Of a stretch of DNA of 64,000 nucleotides, positions 52,025 to 62,216 are shown piece after piece (within the stretch, counting starts at the first letter, position 1; every line of letters begins with the position of its first letter). Source of the DNA: CAVVXN01 sp963772585 (GTDB lineage: Bacteria > Planctomycetota > PLA2 > JAEUHO01). The stretch covers positions 310,001 through 374,000 of the forward strand of contig CAVYXV010000002.1 in the NCBI GenBank assembly GCA_963772585.1, read 5' to 3'. The notes under the pieces are model-generated. The model did not search any database and was not told the DNA's origin. It was given only the letters and a program-made list of their open reading frames with translations. The translations under genes were made by a program, and so were the position numbers.

Positions 52025-54019
52025 TCACATCATCCGGGTGGCCAGGAGGGCCACGATGGCGAGTAGGACGACGCCGAGCGAGAACACGGTGACGTACCCG
52101 CCCAGCCGTCCGTTCTGGACCCACCGCAAGCGGTCTCCGACGATCCGCGTGAGGTAGGCCGTTCCGTTGACGCCCGAACCGATGATGACCCACCGTTCCC
52201 AGAGCCAGCAGACGTGGGCGATGCCCTGCTGGACCTTCTTGACGAGGAACGTGTAGAAGTCGTCGATGAAATAGAGGCGGTCCCAGAGCGTCCAGATGGG
52301 GCCCAGACGCTTGGGTAGCGGATCCGTCCCCGGCTCCGCCTTTCCGTACATCCAGATGGCGAGCACGAAGCCGCCCACGGCGAACAGCGTCGAGATCAAC
52401 GCCACACTCCAGTGAAACGCGGCGGCTCCGCCGACGTGCCAGGCGTGCAGGAAGTGCTCGAACCGGTTCCCCTGTCCGGGGATCCCGACGAAGCCGATCC
52501 CGACGGCGAAGATCCCGAGGGCCCATAGCGGCCACGTCATGACCTTCGGGCTCTCGTGGACCTTGGCGTGTCCTCGGTACTTGCCGAAGAAGGTCAGGAT
52601 GGTCGCGCGCCCCATGTAGAAGGAGGTCATGCCGGCCGTGACGACGCCCACCCAGTAGAGGAAGGAGTGTCCGGCGACCCGCTCCGTGTGCCCCATGGCG
52701 CCGAGGATCTCGTCCTTCGACCAGAACCCCGCCATGGGGAAGATCCCGCAGAGGGCCAGCGTCCCGAGCAGCCACGTCCACCACGTGGACGGCATGGGCT
52801 TGCGCAGGCCGCCCATCTCGAACATGTCCTGCTCGTGGTGGCAGCCGTGGATGACGCTCCCCGCGCAGAGGAACAGCAGGCCCTTGAAGAATGCGTGCGT
52901 GGTGAGGTGGAACATGGCGGCCGTGTAAGCCCCCGCACCCAGCGCCATCGTCATGTATCCAAGCTGGGACAGCGTGGAGTACGCCAGGACCTTCTTGATG
53001 TCGCGCTGCGTGATGGCGATGCTCGCGGCGAGGAACGCGGTGATGCCCCCGATCCAGGCGACGGCCGTGGGAGCCCAGGCCGTGTCCTCGAACAGGAAGA
53101 ACGACCGCGCGATCATGTAGATGCCCGCCGCGACCATCGTGGCCGCGTGCATGAGAGCGGAGACGGGCGTCGGGCCCTCCATGGCGTCCGGCAGCCAGAC
53201 GTGGAGGGGGAACTGCGCGCTCTTGCCCATGGCACCGGCGAACACGAGGATGCCGGCGATGGCGGCGAAGGCCCCCACGCCCCCGAACAGCACCTGGGCG
53301 GGACGCAACACGCCGTCCACCGTCACGATCCGCTGGAGGTCGGCGAAGTCCACGGTGTAGACCCCGGCCACGTGCCCGACGGCGGCCCAGACCATCAGGA
53401 TGCCGAGCAGGAAGCCGAAGTCGCCGACGCGATTCGTCATGAACGCCTTCTTGGCGGCTTCTCCGGCGGAGTCCTTCTTCCAGTAGTAGCCGATCAGGAA
53501 GTACGAGGACGCCCCCACGAGCTCCCAGAAGACGAACGTCTGGAAGAAGTTCGGCGAGAGCACGATGCCGAGCATGGAGAAGACGAAGAGCGAGAACTTC
53601 CCGTAGAACCGCCCCATCGACTCGTCGCCGTGCATGTACCCCATCGCATAGACGAAGATGGCGAGCCCCACGGCGGTGACGACCAGCGTCATCGTGAGCG
53701 ACAACTGGTCCATCCGCGTTCCGAAACCGACGTGGAAGTTCCCCGAGTGCACCCAGCTCAGGATGCCCTGGGTCGAGTGCATCCCGTCGGGGCCCAGGCT
53801 CGGCAGGAAGTAGGCGAAGAGCGTGATGCCGAAGCCGATGGCGATGGCCGCGATGGAGAGGTTTCCGGCCAGATTCCCCCGACGCCGGAGGCCCGGCAGC
53901 AAGAGAACCGCCGCCGCGACGGCGAGCGGCATGAAGAGGATGACCCAAGGCAGGAAGTCGCCGGTCTCGATCGCCCCGTGGGCGCCGGTTTCGGCGGCGA
54001 GGGGTAGCAGCCAGGTCAT
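52025..54019 (-). CDS. nuoL: NADH-quinone oxidoreductase subunit L
   Basis: The distal antiporter-like subunit, which carries the long lateral helix. 664 aa, near the usual length. Motifs include FVFWELVGASSYFLIGYYWK, QFPLHVWLPDAMEGPTPVSA, LMHAATMVAAGIYMIAR, KKVLAYSTLSQLGYMTMALG and HAFFKGLLFLCAGSVIHG. ATG 54019 overlaps the nuoK stop (ATGA), so the two are coupled. Confidence 0.97.
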   Translation of the reverse strand: MTWLLPLAAETGAHGAIETGDFLPWVILFMPLAVAAAVLLLPGLRRRGNLAGNLSIAAIAIGFGITLFAYFLPSLGPDGMHSTQGILSWVHSGNFHVGFGTRMDQLSLTMTLVVTAVGLAIFVYAMGYMHGDESMGRFYGKFSLFVFSMLGIVLSPNFFQTFVFWELVGASSYFLIGYYWKKDSAGEAAKKAFMTNRVGDFGFLLGILMVWAAVGHVAGVYTVDFADLQRIVTVDGVLRPAQVLFGGVGAFAAIAGILVFAGAMGKSAQFPLHVWLPDAMEGPTPVSALMHAATMVAAGIYMIARSFFLFEDTAWAPTAVAWIGGITAFLAASIAITQRDIKKVLAYSTLSQLGYMTMALGAGAYTAAMFHLTTHAFFKGLLFLCAGSVIHGCHHEQDMFEMGGLRKPMPSTWWTWLLGTLALCGIFPMAGFWSKDEILGAMGHTERVAGHSFLYWVGVVTAGMTSFYMGRATILTFFGKYRGHAKVHESPKVMTWPLWALGIFAVGIGFVGIPGQGNRFEHFLHAWHVGGAAAFHWSVALISTLFAVGGFVLAIWMYGKAEPGTDPLPKRLGPIWTLWDRLYFIDDFYTFLVKKVQQGIAHVCWLWERWVIIGSGVNGTAYLTRIVGDRLRWVQNGRLGGYVTVFSLGVVLLAIVALLATRMM

Positions 54020-54545
54020 CGTGAGACCTCCCCGGCGGCCGGCGTGACCTCGGGCCGCCGCTCCCGGCCGGAGCCGGGCTCCGGCTCTTCGGGCGGTGTG
54101 GGTTCATCCCCGTCGCCTCCGCCGGCGTCGTGTCCGTCGTCGTGGTGATGCGGATCCGTCCCCTCGAGCTGGGGGTAGACGACCGGGCCGTAGTCGGTTT
54201 CGGCGAGGTCGCAGACGTCGCCGACGTCGGTCGTCCGCCGCAGGCGGTAGACGGCGATGACGATCGCCAGTCCCACCGAGACTTCGGCCGCGGCCACGAC
54301 CATGGCGAAGAAGACGAACACCTGGCCCGTGAGGTCGCCATGGACCCGACTGAAGGTGACCAGCATGAGATTGGCCGCGTTCAGCATGATCTCGACGCTG
54401 AGCAGCATGATCAGGATGTTGCGCCGGCAGGTGACACCGGCCAGTCCGATGGCGAACAGGATCGCCGAGAGAATGGCGGCGCGCTCGAGCGGCACGGCCG
54501 CCAGGACCGGCAGGACGCCGGCCAGGGGAGCGGCGAAGAGACCCG

Positions 54546-54549
<4 letters not shown>
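54016..54549 (-). CDS. nuoK: NADH-quinone oxidoreductase subunit K with long C-terminal tail
   Basis: The membrane core is standard NuoK: three helices with the two essential glutamates in LLSVEIMLNAANLML and VVAAAEVSVGLAIVI. The start is GTG 54549, overlapping the nuoJ stop and preceded by CGGAGG. At 177 aa it is far longer than the usual 100. About 20 residues are added at the N-terminus. After the point where NuoK normally ends there is a hydrophilic tail of about 60 residues, rich in Asp, Glu, His, Gly and Pro (DPHHHDDGHDAGGGDGDEP). The tail is in frame and runs into the nuoL overlap, so it is not a missed stop. Confidence 0.93.
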
Positions 54550-55046
<497 letters not shown>

Positions 55047-55139
55047 CGCTCGCCAGGTCGGACCGCCCGGGCGGCCCGGCCACCTCCCTCCGTTCGCGGC
55101 GTCCGCGAGGACGCCTGGTGAAGTCGTCTCTCGGGCCCC

Positions 55140-55646
55140 CTACTTGTGGGCCCACTTCTTGATGCTGTCCGGCCTCGTGCCCCCCATTTCGTAGAGCTTC
55201 TCCTTGTCGTGGATCAGGGATCCGCGCGTCGGCCCCCAAAGGGCGTAGACGTCCGACATGAAGATCGCCTCCTCCGGGCAGGCCTCCTCGCAAAGACCGC
55301 AGAAGATGCAGCGGAGCATGTTGATGTTGAACACGGCCGGACCGCGCTCGACGGGGTTGCCCTCCTCCAACTCGCCCGGTTCGATGAAGATGGCCTTCGG
55401 CGGGCAAACGTACTCGCAGAGCGAGCAAGCCACGCACTTGGGCCGTCCCTCGTCGTCCTTCACGAGTACCGGCGCGCCTCGGTACCCCTCCCTCACCGTC
55501 CACTTCTCCTCGGGGTACTGCATCGTCACCTTCTTGGCGAACATGCGCCGGAAGGTGATTCCGAGGCCCTTGAAGATGCCGGGAAGGTAGATCCGCTCGA
55601 GGAAGCTCTCGGGCTTGCGCTGGACGCGCTTGACGGTTGCGGTCAT
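55140..55646 (-). CDS. nuoI: NADH-quinone oxidoreductase subunit I
   Basis: Ferredoxin-like subunit carrying clusters N6a and N6b in the peripheral arm. 168 aa with two 4Fe-4S motifs: CVACSLCEYVCPP and CIFCGLCEEACPEEA. The amphipathic N-terminal helix (GIFKGLGITFRRMF) contacts the membrane arm. ATG 55646 shares one base with the nuoH stop. Confidence 0.96.
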   Translation of the reverse strand: MTATVKRVQRKPESFLERIYLPGIFKGLGITFRRMFAKKVTMQYPEEKWTVREGYRGAPVLVKDDEGRPKCVACSLCEYVCPPKAIFIEPGELEEGNPVERGPAVFNINMLRCIFCGLCEEACPEEAIFMSDVYALWGPTRGSLIHDKEKLYEMGGTRPDSIKKWAHK

Positions 55647-56866
55647 CAGCGGCTCTCCTTCGCCGCCGCGGCGGCTGCGGTGCGCTCGTCGAGCGTGGGA
55701 ACGCGGGCGCGGGGCGGCGTGATCCAGGCCGCGACGAGTGCCATCGCCAGCAGGAGACCCGGCAGGATCCACGCGACCCAGGGCTGCCCGAGGGCCTTCG
55801 CCGCCGCCGTCAACACGACGTTGACCAGCGCGACGGGGATGAACCAGGACCACCCGAGGTGCATGAGCTGGTCGTAGCGGAACCGCGGCAGCGTCCAGCG
55901 GACCCAGATGTAGACGAAGAGGAAGAAGGCGACCTTCGTCACGAAGATCAGCAGCCCGACGAGCCACCCCGCCTTCTCGAGTCCGAAGAAGGTCCATCCC
56001 CCGCAGAACAGCGTCACGACGAGGGCGGCCGAGACCGTCATGTTCACGTACTCGGCCATGAAGAAGGACGCGAACTTCATGGCCGAGTACTCGGTGTGGT
56101 ACCCCGCGACGAGCTCGGTCTCGGCTTCCGGGAGGTCGAACGGAAGGCGGTTCGTCTCGGCGTAGGACGAGACCAGGAAGATGAAGAAGGCCACCGGCTG
56201 GTGGATGATGAACCAGCCGTGCCCGCCTTGCCACGCGACGATGTCGCCGAGCTTCAGGGACGAGGTGACCAGCACCACGGTGACCACGGCGAGTCCCAGG
56301 CTCAGCTCGTACGAGATCATCTGCGCGCTCGAGCGGACGCCGCCCAACAGCGAGTACTTGCTGTTGCTTGCCCACCCGCCCAGCGTCAGGCCGTAGACGC
56401 CGAGGCTCGCGATCGCCAGGATGTACAAGACGCCGATGTTGAGGTCGGCGATCTGGAAGGACTGCCAGGCCCCGTCGCCGAACGCCCCCGTGTACGGGAT
56501 CACGGCGAACGTGACGAGCGCCGGCGCCAGGCTGATCATGGGAGCCACCAGGTACATCACCCGGCTCACCTGGGCCGGCACGAAGTCCTCCTTGAAGAAG
56601 AACTTCCCTGCGTCGGCGATGGGCTGGAGTAGCCCCTCCGGGCCGACGCGATTCGGCCCGTGCCGGAGCTGGATCCACGCCGACACCTTGCGCTCCGCCA
56701 GGGACATGATCGCGGCGGTGAGGAGCAGGGCGTTCGCCACGACGAAGATGAGAAGAAACCGGCCCAGCACCCATCCGAGCCACGACCCGCCGTCGCTCGG
56801 AAGAAGGAAGACGTCGAAGAGCCCCGCCAGGAAGGGGAAGGCGGCGGATCCAAGCAGCCCGGTCAT
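55646..56866 (-). CDS. nuoH: NADH-quinone oxidoreductase subunit H
   Basis: Forms the quinone chamber with NuoB and NuoD. 406 aa, eight or more helices. The typical segments ERKVSAWIQLRHGPNRVGP, GLLQPIADAGKFFFKEDFVP, LGGWASNSKYSLLGGVRSSA, SYAETNRLPFDLPEAETELV and IWVRWTLPRFRYDQLMHLGW are all present, including the acidic quinone-site loop. The C-terminus is extended by a short Ala-rich tail. ATG 56866 overlaps the nuoG stop (ATGA). Confidence 0.97.
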   Translation of the reverse strand: MTGLLGSAAFPFLAGLFDVFLLPSDGGSWLGWVLGRFLLIFVVANALLLTAAIMSLAERKVSAWIQLRHGPNRVGPEGLLQPIADAGKFFFKEDFVPAQVSRVMYLVAPMISLAPALVTFAVIPYTGAFGDGAWQSFQIADLNIGVLYILAIASLGVYGLTLGGWASNSKYSLLGGVRSSAQMISYELSLGLAVVTVVLVTSSLKLGDIVAWQGGHGWFIIHQPVAFFIFLVSSYAETNRLPFDLPEAETELVAGYHTEYSAMKFASFFMAEYVNMTVSAALVVTLFCGGWTFFGLEKAGWLVGLLIFVTKVAFFLFVYIWVRWTLPRFRYDQLMHLGWSWFIPVALVNVVLTAAAKALGQPWVAWILPGLLLAMALVAAWITPPRARVPTLDERTAAAAAAKESR

Positions 56867-58383
56867 GTGGCGCTCCCCACGGTACGGCCGGCGCCCTCGG
56901 CGCCGGGCAGTTCGATGGCGGAGAAGGCGGGCAGCGCCTGGACCCGGGCCAGAACGCCCTCGGAGCCCGCCGCGTCGTATCCCCGGTCCATCTCGAGCAG
57001 GATCTCCTCGGCGAGGTCCACGGCTGAGAGCAGCCCGCCCGGTCCGGCGGACGCGAGCGAGCGGAGGCGTTGCGGGATCCCGTCCACGTTCACGACGACG
57101 CCGTCGCGCTCCGCCCACGACCCGTAGGGGAACGCCACACGGGCGCTGTCGGGGACGTGTTCCTCGTCGGTGGCGAACACCACCCTCGCTCCCGTCGCCC
57201 CGCAAAGGTCGGGCCCGACGTTGCGGTCCCGTTCGACGACGAGAACCGCGGCGGGCGCCGGCGCGCCGGCGCGCTCGATGCCCAACAGCCCCGCGCCCAT
57301 CGCGTTGGCGGCCTTCTCCCCCGTGATCAGGAAGTCGTCGCCGTCGTCGAGCACGGGGCCGGCAAAACGAGCCGTGCCGCCGATCGCCTGGGCCATCTCC
57401 TGGAAGACGTGCATCTCCTCGAGGGTGGCGGCCCCGTCGAGGAGGACGTCGCCCCCCTCCTGGGCGAGGGCTTTCGCCGCCGCGCGGATGGCGTCTTCCC
57501 ACGTGGTCTCGCGCCACGCGCCGCCCGCGTCCCGCACGCGGGGAACGGCGAGGCGCGTCGGCGAGTTCACGTGCTCGTACGCGAGCCGGCCCTCGTCGCA
57601 CATCCACCAGCGGTTCACCGCCTGATTCTCGCGCGGCTCCATCCGCAGGAAGCGCCCGCTCCGCGCCCCCATGACCACGTTGCATCCCCGGGCGCAATGC
57701 GTACAGACGGACGGCTTGAAGTCCATGAACCACAGGCGGCTCTGGAAGCGGAAGTCCCGGCTGGTCAGGGCGCCGACGGGACAGAGGTCGATGATGTTCA
57801 TCGCGTAGCGCGTGTCGAACTCGCCCTTGGAGGTCATGACCACAATCTCGTGGTCGCTCCGCGACGCCATCGCCAACTCGTGCGTCTTCGTGATCTCGTC
57901 GCAGAACCGCACGCAGAGCGTGCACTTGATGCATCGCTCCGCGTCGTAGACGATCCTGGACCCGAAGGGCACGTTCTTCGGAAGGTGCGTCTTCGGCGTC
58001 GTGGAGCGGCTCTCGCCGCGCCCGAGCTGGTAGCTGTAGTCCTGGAGGTGGCACTCCCCGGCCTGATCGCAGATCGGGCAGTCGAGAGGGTGGTTGACCA
58101 GGAGGAACTCCATGGTCGCCTTGCGAGCGTCGACGGCCAGTTCGCTCTGCGTCTTGACGACCATGCCCGGGGCCGGCGCCAGCTTGCAGGCGATTTGCGG
58201 CTTGGGCCACCCCTCCACCTCGACCATGCAGATGCGGCAGTTCCCGGCGATCGGCAGGGCGGGGTGGTAGCAGTAGTGCGGAATCTCGATCCCCGCGTCG
58301 TGGGCGATCTGAATCACGGTCCGGCCGGGCTGGATCGTCAGCTCACGACCGTCCACGGTGAAGGTGGGGGGCGCGTCGGCCAT
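56863..58383 (-). CDS. nuoG: NADH-quinone oxidoreductase subunit G, short form
   Basis: Iron-sulfur subunit of the peripheral arm. The N-terminal 2Fe-2S domain has HYCYHPALPIAGNCRIC and a fourth Cys in PQIAC. Next are the His-Cys cluster (HPLDCPICDQAGECHLQD), the 4Fe-4S motif CIKCTLCVRFC with a later DLCPVGAL, and a molybdopterin-family 4Fe-4S entry (CTHCARGCNVVMG, MCDEGRLAY). The total is only 506 aa, against about 700-900 in most NuoG. The molybdopterin-like C-terminal domain is therefore cut to about 250 residues, ending in FSAIELPGAEGAG. This may be a natural reduced form, since the frame is clean and overlaps nuoH. Confidence 0.94.
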   Translation of the reverse strand: MADAPPTFTVDGRELTIQPGRTVIQIAHDAGIEIPHYCYHPALPIAGNCRICMVEVEGWPKPQIACKLAPAPGMVVKTQSELAVDARKATMEFLLVNHPLDCPICDQAGECHLQDYSYQLGRGESRSTTPKTHLPKNVPFGSRIVYDAERCIKCTLCVRFCDEITKTHELAMASRSDHEIVVMTSKGEFDTRYAMNIIDLCPVGALTSRDFRFQSRLWFMDFKPSVCTHCARGCNVVMGARSGRFLRMEPRENQAVNRWWMCDEGRLAYEHVNSPTRLAVPRVRDAGGAWRETTWEDAIRAAAKALAQEGGDVLLDGAATLEEMHVFQEMAQAIGGTARFAGPVLDDGDDFLITGEKAANAMGAGLLGIERAGAPAPAAVLVVERDRNVGPDLCGATGARVVFATDEEHVPDSARVAFPYGSWAERDGVVVNVDGIPQRLRSLASAGPGGLLSAVDLAEEILLEMDRGYDAAGSEGVLARVQALPAFSAIELPGAEGAGRTVGSAT

Positions 58384-59714
58384 CACTCGGCTCCCGCCAC
58401 GGCCGGCTGACGCGGGGTGCTCTCCGCCTTCAGCTTGGCCTCGAATTCGTGCCGGAACTTCTTGAGGATCGAACGGAGCGGCCACACGGCGGCGTCCGCG
58501 AGCGCGCAGATGGTACGCCCCTCGATCTGGGGAAAGAGCTTCTCGAGGAGGACGAGGTCCGCCTCGGTACCCTCGCCCGCGTTGATCCTCTTGTAGATCT
58601 TCTCGAGCCAGTGACATCCCTCGCGACAGGGCGTGCACTGGCCGCAGGACTCGTCCGCGAAGAAGTGGGCGATGTTCTGCGAGGCCTCGACCATGTCGAC
58701 GGAGTCGTCCATGACGATGGCGCAGGCCGTGCCGAGCCCGCTACCCGCCTTCACGAGGTCGTCGAAACCCATCTTGACGTCGAGCTCGTCGGCCGTGAGC
58801 ACGGGCATCGACAGTCCGCCGGGGATGACGGCCTTGATCGTGCGGCCGTCGGGTGCGCCGCCGGCGTAGCCCTCCACCAACTGGCGGAGGGTGATGCCGA
58901 ACTCGAACTCCCAGACGCCCGGGTTCTTCACGTGGCCCGAAACGCCCATGAGCTTGGTGCCCGCGGACCCCATGCTCTTGGGGTTGTCTGGATCGGGCTG
59001 GATGCCCTGCGCGGCGAAGGCGTCGCCGCCGTGCTCGACGATCCACGGCACGTGCGAGAGGGTCTCGACGTTGTTGATGACCGTCGGGCACCCGAACGCA
59101 CCCTCGACCGCGGGGAACGGCGGCTTGATGCGCGGGTGACCCCGCTTGCCCTCCAGGGACTCCAGCAGCCCCGTTTCCTCGCCGCAGATGTAGGCGCCGG
59201 CGCCCACGTGGACCACGGCGTCGCAGGAGAACGACGTCCCGAGGATTCCGTCTCCCAGGAGGTTCGCGGCCGTCGCCTCCCGGATGGCCTGTTCGAGGCG
59301 CTCGACGGAGAGCGGATACTCGCCCCGGACGTAGATCCAGATCCTCTCCGCTCCCACCGCGAAGGCGGCGAGCAGGCTGCCCTCGAGGAGCAGGTGCGGA
59401 TCGAGCTCCATGAGGTACCGGTCCTTGAAGGTACCCGGCTCGCTCTCGTCGGCGTTGACGCAGATGTACTTGGGCTTCTCGCTGTCCTTGGGGATGAACC
59501 CCCACTTGACGCCCGTCGGGAACCCCGCGCCGCCGCGCCCCCGCAGGCGACTCTTCTTCACCTCCGCGAGCACCTGTTCGGGGGCCAGGTCCCGGAGGGC
59601 CTTCTCGAGAATCTTGTAGGCGCCGCGCTCGCGCGCGACCTCGAGCGTCCACGCGTTCTCGACGGCGAAGTTCCGGGACAGGATCCGGGTCTCGGGGTAG
59701 CGATCTTGCGTCAT
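58383..59714 (-). CDS. nuoF: NADH-quinone oxidoreductase subunit F
   Basis: Entry site for electrons: binds NADH, FMN and cluster N3. 443 aa. Nucleotide-binding motifs are RGRGGAGFPTGVKW and KYICVNADESEPGTFKDR; AGAYICGEETGLLESLEGKR is the second flavin segment. The 4Fe-4S ligands are in SCGQCTPCREG plus a distal Cys in GRTICALADAA. The last base of its stop codon region overlaps the nuoG ATG. It starts 4 nt after nuoE. Confidence 0.97.
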   Translation of the reverse strand: MTQDRYPETRILSRNFAVENAWTLEVARERGAYKILEKALRDLAPEQVLAEVKKSRLRGRGGAGFPTGVKWGFIPKDSEKPKYICVNADESEPGTFKDRYLMELDPHLLLEGSLLAAFAVGAERIWIYVRGEYPLSVERLEQAIREATAANLLGDGILGTSFSCDAVVHVGAGAYICGEETGLLESLEGKRGHPRIKPPFPAVEGAFGCPTVINNVETLSHVPWIVEHGGDAFAAQGIQPDPDNPKSMGSAGTKLMGVSGHVKNPGVWEFEFGITLRQLVEGYAGGAPDGRTIKAVIPGGLSMPVLTADELDVKMGFDDLVKAGSGLGTACAIVMDDSVDMVEASQNIAHFFADESCGQCTPCREGCHWLEKIYKRINAGEGTEADLVLLEKLFPQIEGRTICALADAAVWPLRSILKKFRHEFEAKLKAESTPRQPAVAGAE

Positions 59715-59718
59715 GGCG

Positions 59719-60345
59719 TCACTCGCACTCGTCCATGAGCCGGGAGAGCTGCTCCGGCGTGACCTCGACGCGCGGCTCGCCGTCGACGAACGCCGCGGGG
59801 GCCTTCTCGCAAAGCCCCAGGCACTCCATCTCCATCACGGTGAACTTCCCGTCCTCGCCGGTCTTCGGGTGATTGGTGCCGTCGCGCGTCGTCCCGGCCT
59901 TCTCGTGCATGACCTCGGCGAGCTTCGCGGCGCCCCGGAGCCAGCAGGTGAGCGTGCGGCACACCCACACCTCGTGGCGCCCGCGCTTCTCGGTGTGGTA
60001 CATGGCGTAGAAGGTCAGCACGCCCCGCACGTGGGCGGCCGAACACCCGAGGTAGGCGGCGACGCCCGCCTCCACCTCGGGGCTGATCCACCCGTCGTAG
60101 TGGCGCTGCGCGAGGTGCAGGACCGGGAGCAGGGCGGCGACCCGCGTGGGGTAGAGCGCGACCAGCTTCCCGCAGGCTTCGTCGAGCTCCGGCGGGGGAA
60201 ACGGCACGGGATCGGGCGGGGGAGCGGCGCGGACGGCGGCCGGATGCGCCCCCTGGGCGCGCAGGACGGCGGCCGCCGCGCCCGCCGCCGCGCGGGCGGC
60301 GGCGCCGGCCGTCTTGGACCGCGGGGGAATCGAGGGGGCGCTCAC
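59719..60345 (-). CDS. nuoE: NADH-quinone oxidoreductase subunit E
   Basis: Thioredoxin-like 2Fe-2S subunit (cluster N1a). 208 aa from GTG 60345, which overlaps the nuoD stop. Cysteine ligands: CRTLTC (C-x4-C) and CLGLC (C-x3-C). The helical front domain (ALYPTRVAALLPVLHLAQRH, then VEAGVAAYLGCSAAHVRGVL) is standard. An extra Ala/Pro-rich stretch of about 45 residues at the N-terminus is not part of the family fold. Confidence 0.95.
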   Translation of the reverse strand: MSAPSIPPRSKTAGAAARAAAGAAAAVLRAQGAHPAAVRAAPPPDPVPFPPPELDEACGKLVALYPTRVAALLPVLHLAQRHYDGWISPEVEAGVAAYLGCSAAHVRGVLTFYAMYHTEKRGRHEVWVCRTLTCWLRGAAKLAEVMHEKAGTTRDGTNHPKTGEDGKFTVMEMECLGLCEKAPAAFVDGEPRVEVTPEQLSRLMDECE

Positions 60346-61598
60346 TTGTCGCACTCTCCCATCACGAAGTCGAACGAGGAAAGGATGGCCACGACGTCGG
60401 AGATGAGGTGACCGGGAACGAGAGCCTTGAGGGACTGGATGTTCACGAAGGAGGGCGCGCGCATCTTGCAGCGCCAGGGCGCCGCGCCGCCCTCGGACCG
60501 GAAGTAGTAGCCGTGCTCGCCCTTCGGGTTCTCGATGTGCTGGATGATCTCGCCCTTCGGCGTGTCCATCTCGCCGGTGACGAGCATGAACTGGTGGATG
60601 AGCTGCTCCATCTGGGTGAGCACCTCCACCTTCGGCGGGAGGACGTACTTGGGCTCGTCGGCGAGGACCGGGCCGTCGGGAATCTTGTCGATGGCCTGCA
60701 CGACGATACGGGCGGACTGACGCATCTCCTCCAGGCGGACGAGGTAGCGGTCGTAGCAGTCTCCGTACTCCCCCACGGGCACCTCGAAGTCGTAGTTCTC
60801 GTACCCGAAGTAGGGACGGTCCTTGCGCACATCGTAGGGCACGCCGGATCCGCGGAGGATCGGCCCCGTGAGGCCGTAGTCGAGCGCCATCTCGCGGGAG
60901 ATGACCCCCACGCCCTGATTCCGGAGCATCCAGATGCGGTTGCGCGTCAGCATGTCCTCCCAGACGTCCACCTGCTTGTGGAAGCCGTCGCAGAACTTGC
61001 GGACGTCGCGGAGCCACCCTTCGTCCGCGTCGCGGACCACGCCGCCGACGCGCGTGTACGTCGTGGTGAAGCGCGCGCCGGTCAGGAACTCGAAGAAGTT
61101 GTAGAGGGTCTCCCGCTCCTGGAACGTGTAGAGGAAGACGGTCATCGCCCCGAGGTCCATGGCGTACGCGCCGAGCCCGAGGAGGTGGCTCGAGATGCGG
61201 GCGAGCTCGCAGACGATCACCCGGATCGCCTGGGCACGCGGCGGCGCATCGATCCCGCAGATCCGCTCCGCGGCGTAGGCGATCGCGCAGTTGTTCGAGA
61301 GGGGGCCGAGATAGTCGAGCCGGTCCGTGTACGGGATGAAGCGGTGGTAGCCGAGGGCCTCGGCGAGCTTCTCCATCCCCCGATGGAGGTAGCCGACGTC
61401 GGGCGTACACGAGACGACCCGTTCCCCATCCAACTCCAGCACGAGACGCAGCACCCCGTGCGTGGAGGGGTGCGAAGGCCCCATGTTGAGGACCATGCGT
61501 TCGCCCAGGTCCTCCCCGGCGTCGAGCAGGATGTCCGGCTCGTCGGTGGGCGCTCTCGGGGGGAGGTCGATGGCGGGGGTCTCGGGAGGCACGCTCAT
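60342..61598 (-). CDS. nuoD: NADH-quinone oxidoreductase subunit D
   Basis: 49-kDa homologue that forms the quinone-binding cavity with NuoB. 418 aa with NMGPSHPSTHGVLRLVLELD, VGYLHRGMEKLAE, YTDRLDYLGPLSNNCAIAYA, GARFTTTYTRVGGV, ILRGSGVPYDVRKDRPY and a C-terminus LISDVVAILSSFDFVMGECDK-type end. An N-terminal extension of about 25 residues (PPETPAIDLPPRAPTDEPD) precedes the domain. It is separate from nuoC, not fused. A 113-nt noncoding gap separates it from nuoC. Confidence 0.97.
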   Translation of the reverse strand: MSVPPETPAIDLPPRAPTDEPDILLDAGEDLGERMVLNMGPSHPSTHGVLRLVLELDGERVVSCTPDVGYLHRGMEKLAEALGYHRFIPYTDRLDYLGPLSNNCAIAYAAERICGIDAPPRAQAIRVIVCELARISSHLLGLGAYAMDLGAMTVFLYTFQERETLYNFFEFLTGARFTTTYTRVGGVVRDADEGWLRDVRKFCDGFHKQVDVWEDMLTRNRIWMLRNQGVGVISREMALDYGLTGPILRGSGVPYDVRKDRPYFGYENYDFEVPVGEYGDCYDRYLVRLEEMRQSARIVVQAIDKIPDGPVLADEPKYVLPPKVEVLTQMEQLIHQFMLVTGEMDTPKGEIIQHIENPKGEHGYYFRSEGGAAPWRCKMRAPSFVNIQSLKALVPGHLISDVVAILSSFDFVMGECDK

Positions 61599-61711
61599 GG
61601 GGCTACCTGGGGGAAGAAGAGCGGGGGGTGGGGAACGGGCTTCGAGGGCGCCGGAGCGTCGCGGCTACGGGCCGCCGGATGGGGAAAACGCTCGCACGCG
61701 GCGAGGCGGGG

Positions 61712-62206
61712 TCAGTCGCGGAACCGGATGTGGCCCTGGAGCGGAAAGTCGCGCCGCATGGGCCAACCCTCGTAGCTCTGGGGCATGTAGATGCGGGTGA
61801 GGTCGGGATGCCCCTCGAACGGGATCCCGAACATGTCGTAGGTCTCGCGCTCCGCCCAGTTCGCGGCGGACCACAGCGGCGTCAAACTCGCCACCTTCTC
61901 GCCGTCGGCGACGCGCGTCTTGACGATCAGACGCGCCTGCGTCTCCATGTTCAGCAGGATCACGACCACCGTGAAGCGGGGCTCGCGCTCGGGGTAGTCC
62001 ACGGCCGTGTGGTCCGTGAAGCTCCCGAACCCGGCCTTCTCCTTGAGCGCCTTCACGGCCTCGAAGAAGTGCTCTTTGGGCACGAGCACCGCCACGTCGC
62101 CGTGGAAGGCGGACCACTTCGGCTCGAAGGGCTCGAGCGCCAGGGCCGCATTCCTCGGGGCGGCGTCGGGCGGTGCGTCGAGATACTGGATGGAACTCTG
62201 CTTCAC
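61712..62206 (-). CDS. nuoC: NADH-quinone oxidoreductase subunit C
   Basis: 30-kDa homologue linking NuoB, NuoD and NuoI. 164 aa. Signature segment: ERETYDMFGIPFEGHPDLTR, followed by IYMPQSYEGWPMRRDFPLQG. The N-terminal domain (DVAVLVPKEHFFEAVKALKE) and the FTDHTAVDYPEREPRFTVVV strands are typical. 10 nt separate it from the nuoB stop. Confidence 0.96.
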   Translation of the reverse strand: MKQSSIQYLDAPPDAAPRNAALALEPFEPKWSAFHGDVAVLVPKEHFFEAVKALKEKAGFGSFTDHTAVDYPEREPRFTVVVILLNMETQARLIVKTRVADGEKVASLTPLWSAANWAERETYDMFGIPFEGHPDLTRIYMPQSYEGWPMRRDFPLQGHIRFRD

Positions 62207-62216
62207 CGGACGAACC

